Of a stretch of DNA of 64,000 nucleotides, positions 58,515 to 64,000 are shown piece by piece (position 1 is the stretch's first letter; every line of letters starts with the position of its first letter). The DNA is from Rhizophagus clarus (Eukaryota > Glomeromycota > Glomeromycetes > Glomerales > Glomeraceae). Made by a program: the position numbers and the translations under genes. The DNA lies in assembly GCA_015698045.1 (NCBI GenBank), contig BLAL01000058.1, positions 2,501 to 66,500 of the forward strand. The letters run 5' to 3'. The notes under the pieces were generated by a model, which worked only from the letters and a program-made list of their open reading frames with translations, did no database searches and had not been told where the DNA came from.

Positions 58515-61312
58515 ATGCCGATAACCGAAAAACAAACTGAAAATTCCATTTACGATAGTTGGATAAGAAAGGCGATCAAGAATAATCTTATCATATATTA
58601 TAATCATACCGAGTTTAGAAATAAAAAGGAAATCGAAAATAGCAATAATAACTCAGTTGGAAAAATATTTAAAGCAAACTGGAATCAAACTAACACTATT
58701 TTGGTTGTCAAAACATCTTACAGATTAGATGTTAAAAAAGTTGTAAATGAGGTATTTAAATACTTTGTCATAATATATTTTGAATAATTATGTATATTCA
58801 TTAATTTCACGAAAATTTTATTTGTCAAAAATATTAACAGTTCAAAATGCAGAAAGAAATTGATTCTCATATAAACATTTTACGAGTTTGTGGAATTTCA
58901 AAATTAGACGATCAGTATTCAATAGTATTAGATTATGCAGATGGTGGGTCACTATATTCTTACTTGAGAGTGAATTTCACTAAGCTTGAATGGGATGATA
59001 AATATTGTTTAGCGCTTCAACTTGCAAGTGCTATGGAATATATTCATAACAAAAATATAATCCATTGTAATCTGGTATGGATTAATTATTTAAAATATTT
59101 GTTTGTGTTCCTACATGAATTAATGATTAATTATCTTTATTTTTATATATTTAGCATGCACACAATGTATTGATACATAAAAATTCCATTAAAGTTACAG
59201 ACTTTGGCTTATCTAAAAGGGTGAATGAACCATCAAATTATCAATGTCCTAGTAAAATATTAGAATTCCTGCCTTATTTAGACCCAAAAATGTTTAATGA
59301 TGCATTTAATATCAAACGTGAAAATCACCTTTATATAACGAATTTCAAATCAGATATTTATAGTATAGGGGTTCTTTTCTGGCTATTATCAAGCGGACGC
59401 AAACCTTTTTGTGATAAAGATACACATTACGATATAAGTTTGGCTATGGACATAGTAAATGGTAAAAGAGAAGAGATTATTGTTGGCACACCTGTTGAAT
59501 ATAGTGATATATACACAGGTAATTAATTTTTGCATCATTGCAGATTGGAGATTTGTGACAATTAATGACGTAAAATTTATTTTTAGATTGTTGGACAGAT
59601 GATCCAGACGAAAGACCATCTATTCAAATAGTAGTTTCATGCCTTAAATCAATAGTTGATCGTTCTATTGAATCTATTACAAATGAAATTGAGGAAGATT
59701 CATTAAATAAATTTTTATTTGTATGTAACAATTTCACAAATATTATGATAGATGACGACTTTAATCTAAACACGATTGATTATATAAGAAATAATTTATT
59801 ACTTAATTTAAATGATTTAAATGATAATGTTGAAAAAATCGTTGATAAATTAATCGATCATTTAATTAGGATGCATGATGAATTGGGATATGCTCCTATC
59901 GAGACAAAAGAAATCATTAATCAAAATATTCAATATATTAATAAACCTTTACAAATTAAAATTTTCGATTGGCTTATTAGAAATCAAACATCATCAAAAT
60001 ATATTTTCTTTCGTGGTTTCTTTATTATAATGGAATTATTGTGAATAAAGATGAAAGTAAAGCATTTGAATTGTTTTTAAAAGCATCAAAAATCAATAAT
60101 TGTTCTATTTCTCAAATTTATTTAGCTAAATTATACAAAAATCCTAAAAAAGCCTTCCATTCGTATCAAATATTGGCAGAAAATGGAAATAAACTTGCAC
60201 AATTTTTTTTAGGTAAATGTTATGAAAATGGAATTGGCATTGAAAAGGATTATTCTAAAGCATTTGAATGTTATAAAAAAGCAGTAAAAAATGAAAACAA
60301 AGTTGTACAATTTAATTTAGGTAGATGTTATGGATGTGGTATTGGTATTGAAAAAAATTATGATAAATCATTCGAATGGTTTGAAAGATCCGCTAAACAA
60401 TATTATTTTATTGCTCAACTTTGTCTCGGGATATTATATGAAATAGTGAAAAAAGATTTAGATAGTGCATTTTATTTGGTTGATAGAGCGGCCAAAAAAG
60501 GAAACCCATTTGCACGATTATACTTGGGCGTCGATTATGAGAAATGTGATGTAAATGTAGTAGGCATTCGGAAGGATTATTCTAGGTCATTTGTATTGTG
60601 CAAAAAATTAACCAAGCAAGGATGTTATAGTGCAACATTTATATTAGGTTATTTATTTTTAAATGGAATAGGTACTAAAAAAAATTTAGAAAAGTCAATT
60701 TATTTTATTGAAAAAGAAGCAATAAAAGGAGATAAATATGCACAATTATATTTAGGAAGGTTTTATGAAGACGGAATTGTTGTTGATAAAAATTGTGTTG
60801 AAGCATTTAAATGGTTCGAAAAGGCAGCAAATAATGGTATCAAACATGCACAATTAATTTTAGGATATTATCTTGAAAGAGGTAGAGTTGCAAGATCTGG
60901 GATAGCGAAAAAAAATATAAAAGAAGCTATTAAGTGGTTTGAAAAATCAGCTGAACAAGGATATAGTTATGCACAAGCATGTCTCGGATTTCTATACGAA
61001 AATGGTAAAGGAATTGATCTAGATTTGGAAAAAGCTATTTATTGGTACAAAAAAGCAGCGGAAACTGGATACGTAGCCGCATATTATTATTTAGGTAGAT
61101 GTTATCAACATGGAAGTGGTGTTGAAAAAAATAAAACAAAAGCATTTGAGCATTATAAATATTCTGTTGAAAATGGTTATTTCAATGGAATATATACACT
61201 TGCAGATTGTTATAATATTGGAATAGGAACTGATATTAATAAAGAAAAGGCTGTTAATTTATATAATATTGCTGCTAAAATAAAGTTGACAGGTATACAC
61301 AAAAAAGACTAG
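58515..61312 (+). pseudogene. Kinase-Sel1 fusion D, pseudokinase copy with frameshift
   Basis: Exons 58515-58751, 58841-59074, 59155-59518 and 59587 onward keep frame until about 60018. There the paralogue sequence GGTTTTCTTTATTATAATGG has lost one T (GGTTTCTTTATTATAATGG), ending the frame after GFFIIMELL. Sel1 repeats resume one frame over at 60041 and run to 61312 (423 codons, about eleven units), and the C-terminal end is again out of register. The kinase-like part keeps Lys66 and DFG (173-175) but has HCN (Asn156). If the lost T is a sequencing error, this is a fourth full-length pseudokinase-Sel1 protein; otherwise a truncated kinase-only protein of roughly 390 residues could be made. 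Confidence 0.8.
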
Positions 61313-64000
61313 AACGGTTGTATTATGATGAGCGATTTACATTTTCATATTTATAATAGCTCGAAAAAACGTCAAATAGCTAAAATACGAGATTTTCTTT
61401 TTATTTTTTTAATGTTCATTGCCATCTTCAAAATGGTGTGATCGGCGATTAATGATTTTAAGACTACAAAAATAAAATCACATTTAGCCATCATTGTATA
61501 ACCTTTGTTAATATTTTTTTTTTTATCGTTCGCTTTTAGTTTTTGCTATAACTTATAAACCGATTCCCAAAACCGATTCCTAAAAACCGATTCCTAGAGA
61601 TTCCAAAGACTCCTACCGACTTATGCCAAGTAAGAGGTAATACTTTTTTATTTTATTTCATTATTCCTACTTATTTTTTTCATTTCTAACTATTTTTATA
61701 TTCGTTAACCACAATTTTTTATTTTAGATCTTTGGTTCTTTAGGTAGAGGGTAGTGTTTTTTTAAGGATTTCTTGACTTCTACTTTACACTAATGTTTAA
61801 ATAGAAATATTCTTGAAGTTCCTAAGACTCTAAAAAATAGTTAGAAACAGTTAATAGATAAAGAAATGGATAAAAAAACTTTTTTTTTTGGTTTATGCTT
61901 CAAAATATTCAAAATAAAGTGTCTTAAAAAGCACTTTCTAAATAAAATAAAAGGAAAATAAATATTTTTTACAAAAAAAATAATAGTTTTAAAACTGGTT
62001 TATTGTGTCTTTAGTGGCGTAAATATGTAGTATTTTTTATTGTTTCGATTGTTTTCGCTTGTTTTCGGTGTTTTCGATGTTTATTTTAATTGATCGACAA
62101 ATCACCTGATCACAGTAATTCGAAAAACGGCTATAACATGATTTTAAATTATCTTTTTATAAAGTTAGAAATATTGTAGAAATACATGTTTTCTCATTTA
62201 ATTGAGATATGACATAAAAATGTATATTAAATATTAATTTTATCATATTATGAAATAATATTTTTACGATATCCATTATGAGTTGACTTAACAGTTAAGG
62301 TTAATTTGACTGACCCAACTTTCTTAAATCGGATCGACCGTTGAGTCATATCAATTGCTGTTATTTTTTTTTGTTTTTGATTGGTTGAATTCATATATAT
62401 GTCACATGTACTATTTTTCAAATCATGACCACAATAGGAGCGTCTTGTCGGTTGACTTCTGATAGACTTAGAAAGTAAATATTCGCTCTACGTATGCATG
62501 AGATATGATGCGGAATATGCAAAATTAATCAAAGTTGGTAGGTAATAATATACGAAAATAATCGTATATTTCCCAACACTAATAGGCTCACGAATAAAGG
62601 ATTTCAACGATTTGAACTTGTGGTAAAAGAGGAAAGAACTCGAACAGCAATTGGTCACCAACAGGGGAGAAAAATAAATTTCGAAGGAATGGTTAGTTTT
62701 AGTGTAACATGAACATTAAACAAAAATTAGGTAGTTTTCTAGAGTATATAAGATAATCCTTTTATTTCATTTCATGTAGTTAAAAATTTAGACTATGTTC
62801 TTATATTAAAATGTGTATGTAGTATGATACTTTAATACGTCTAAGTTAATTAAATTCAAATTTGTGTTTACTTGAAGGCGTGCAATGATAGATGATAATA
62901 ACAATAATAAAGATTATTATTGTATATTTAATTAAATTTCCTTAAGAAATTTAGTAAATATTTAGTCACTTGGCAACTTCCTTCTAATAAATAATAATAT
63001 ATCAAACGTAGAAATTAAACAGATATCATTAATTAGAAGCGGAGTTAGAAATTAAACAGATATTATCAATTAGACTCCGAAATATAACAAAAGTAATCTG
63101 AAAAATAGATATATTATTGGGACTGGATACAGCAATACTTACATCACAAAAAAATACGTCTTCACTACGGATTTTGTTAATTAGATAGATACTATGAAAA
63201 GGCTTAGTAAAAGAAATTGTAATGTCGATTGTGAATATTATTATTTTTTCGTACAAAAGTTTATGCATTGTTTTCTCATAATTTTCATCAGAAATATTTA
63301 AAATATTTTATTTGAAAGTGATAAAGAATTTGATATATATACAATATATATATATATGGTCGATAGTGTTTTTATCAAAGAGTAAGAAATAGTTATGAAA
63401 CGGAGGTCCCTCAAGTGTTACGTTAGAACTTAGAAGTATTGACTTTTTGTCTTCCTATAAATATTGAAACTTTATCAAAAATCGACATCCCGATGATAAC
63501 ATATAAACTCCTGCTAATGTCAAAGGGTTTTTGAGATCATAGTATGGATAAATTGGGATAAGTCACAAAAAAAAAAAATAAGACGATGATATCCATGATG
63601 ATGGTTTGTTTTTGATTCTCCATATTACTTATAAATTCGAAATTATTATGATAACGCAAAATACAAAATTACATGCTATTTAAATGATAATGAAAGATTC
63701 CAATATCTGTGACTAATACTTAGGAAACATGCATTATTTAACGATTTTCTTTATTTTTTATTATGCGAATAAGTAGAGCATTAGAGGTTGAATTATGTCG
63801 CTTAAGTAGATAAATATTTGCATCAAATAATTTATATCCTCACATTTAGAAAGAGAATTGACAGATTTTAACAGATAAATCTTTCGTTTGATTATTATAT
63901 TAATTTTAATTTTTTTTTATGTATAATTTATAATAAAATAAAACTTCAAATCTCTCAATTGGATTCGTATTGGTGGTGATAATTGTCTGTTATCCAGTAT
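61313..64000. other. 2.7 kb region without recognisable genes
   Basis: Contains a short AACCGATTCC repeat at 61557-61600 and T tracts. A 79-codon minus-strand frame at 63.03-63.27 kb has no supporting feature. Confidence 0.5.

Noticed and set aside
1..64000. tRNA, rRNA or snRNA genes
   Set aside because: No cloverleaf, box A/B pair with a T tail, or conserved rRNA words were recognised by eye; a covariance-model scan (tRNAscan-SE, Infernal) would be needed to exclude them.

Overview
The window looks like nuclear DNA of an arbuscular mycorrhizal fungus (Glomeromycotina, most like Rhizophagus). This is judged from gene families and style, not from a database match. Coding islands sit in very AT-rich DNA full of A/T tandem arrays. 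Introns are short (about 60-95 bases, GT..AG). Telomeric repeats are CCCTAA/TTAGGG. The protein families are ones known to be expanded in these fungi: Sel1-repeat kinases, cysteine-rich 'GGFS' kinases, Crinkler (CRN) domains, F-box/leucine-rich proteins and short secreted proteins.

Layout. 1-6.0 kb is subtelomeric: a Penelope-like reverse transcriptase (1016 aa, no GIY-YIG endonuclease seen) lies between two nearly identical direct repeats of at least 956 bases, with CCCTAA repeats at its junctions. 6-15.9 kb is repeat desert: tandem arrays, hairpin repeats, MITE-like elements (one with pogo/Tigger-type ends), a 0.9 kb pyrimidine-rich tract and one decayed gene with C-to-T type stops. 15.9-19.9 kb has no gene I can support. 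20.0 kb holds a secreted Gly-Lys repeat protein. 21.5-23.4 kb holds broken pieces of a CRN C-terminal domain and a kinase tail. 23.9-25.3 kb is a six-exon gene with a PARP-like ADP-ribosyltransferase domain. 25.7-29.4 kb, minus strand, holds an F-box gene with two in-frame stops and an intact three-exon kinase. 31.6-32.0 kb, minus strand, is a CRN N-terminal exon with no effector part.

32.8-61.3 kb is dominated by four dispersed copies (A-D) of one gene: an N-terminal kinase-like domain on three short exons, joined in a long fourth exon to many Sel1 repeats. All four share intron positions and an upstream block. Only copy B (37.7-40.6 kb) keeps the catalytic Asp of the HRD motif; A, C and D have Asn, and C also lacks the beta-3 Lys. 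D is frameshifted, and a fifth copy survives only as a lone exon 2 at 52.4 kb. Between them lie a nested inverted-repeat element (36.8-37.6 kb), an intact multi-pass membrane protein (48.5-49.6 kb), an inverted-repeat element with hairpin arrays (50.4-50.8 kb), a decayed coiled-coil gene (53-54.2 kb) and a Tc1/mariner-type MITE (54.7-55.2 kb). 61.3-64 kb shows no gene.

Biologically this is a chromosome-end accessory region: a telomere-associated retroelement next to fast-evolving signalling and effector-like families that are being duplicated, inactivated and fragmented. Exon joins were worked out by hand from splice signals, reading phase and paralogue comparison; no search was run.
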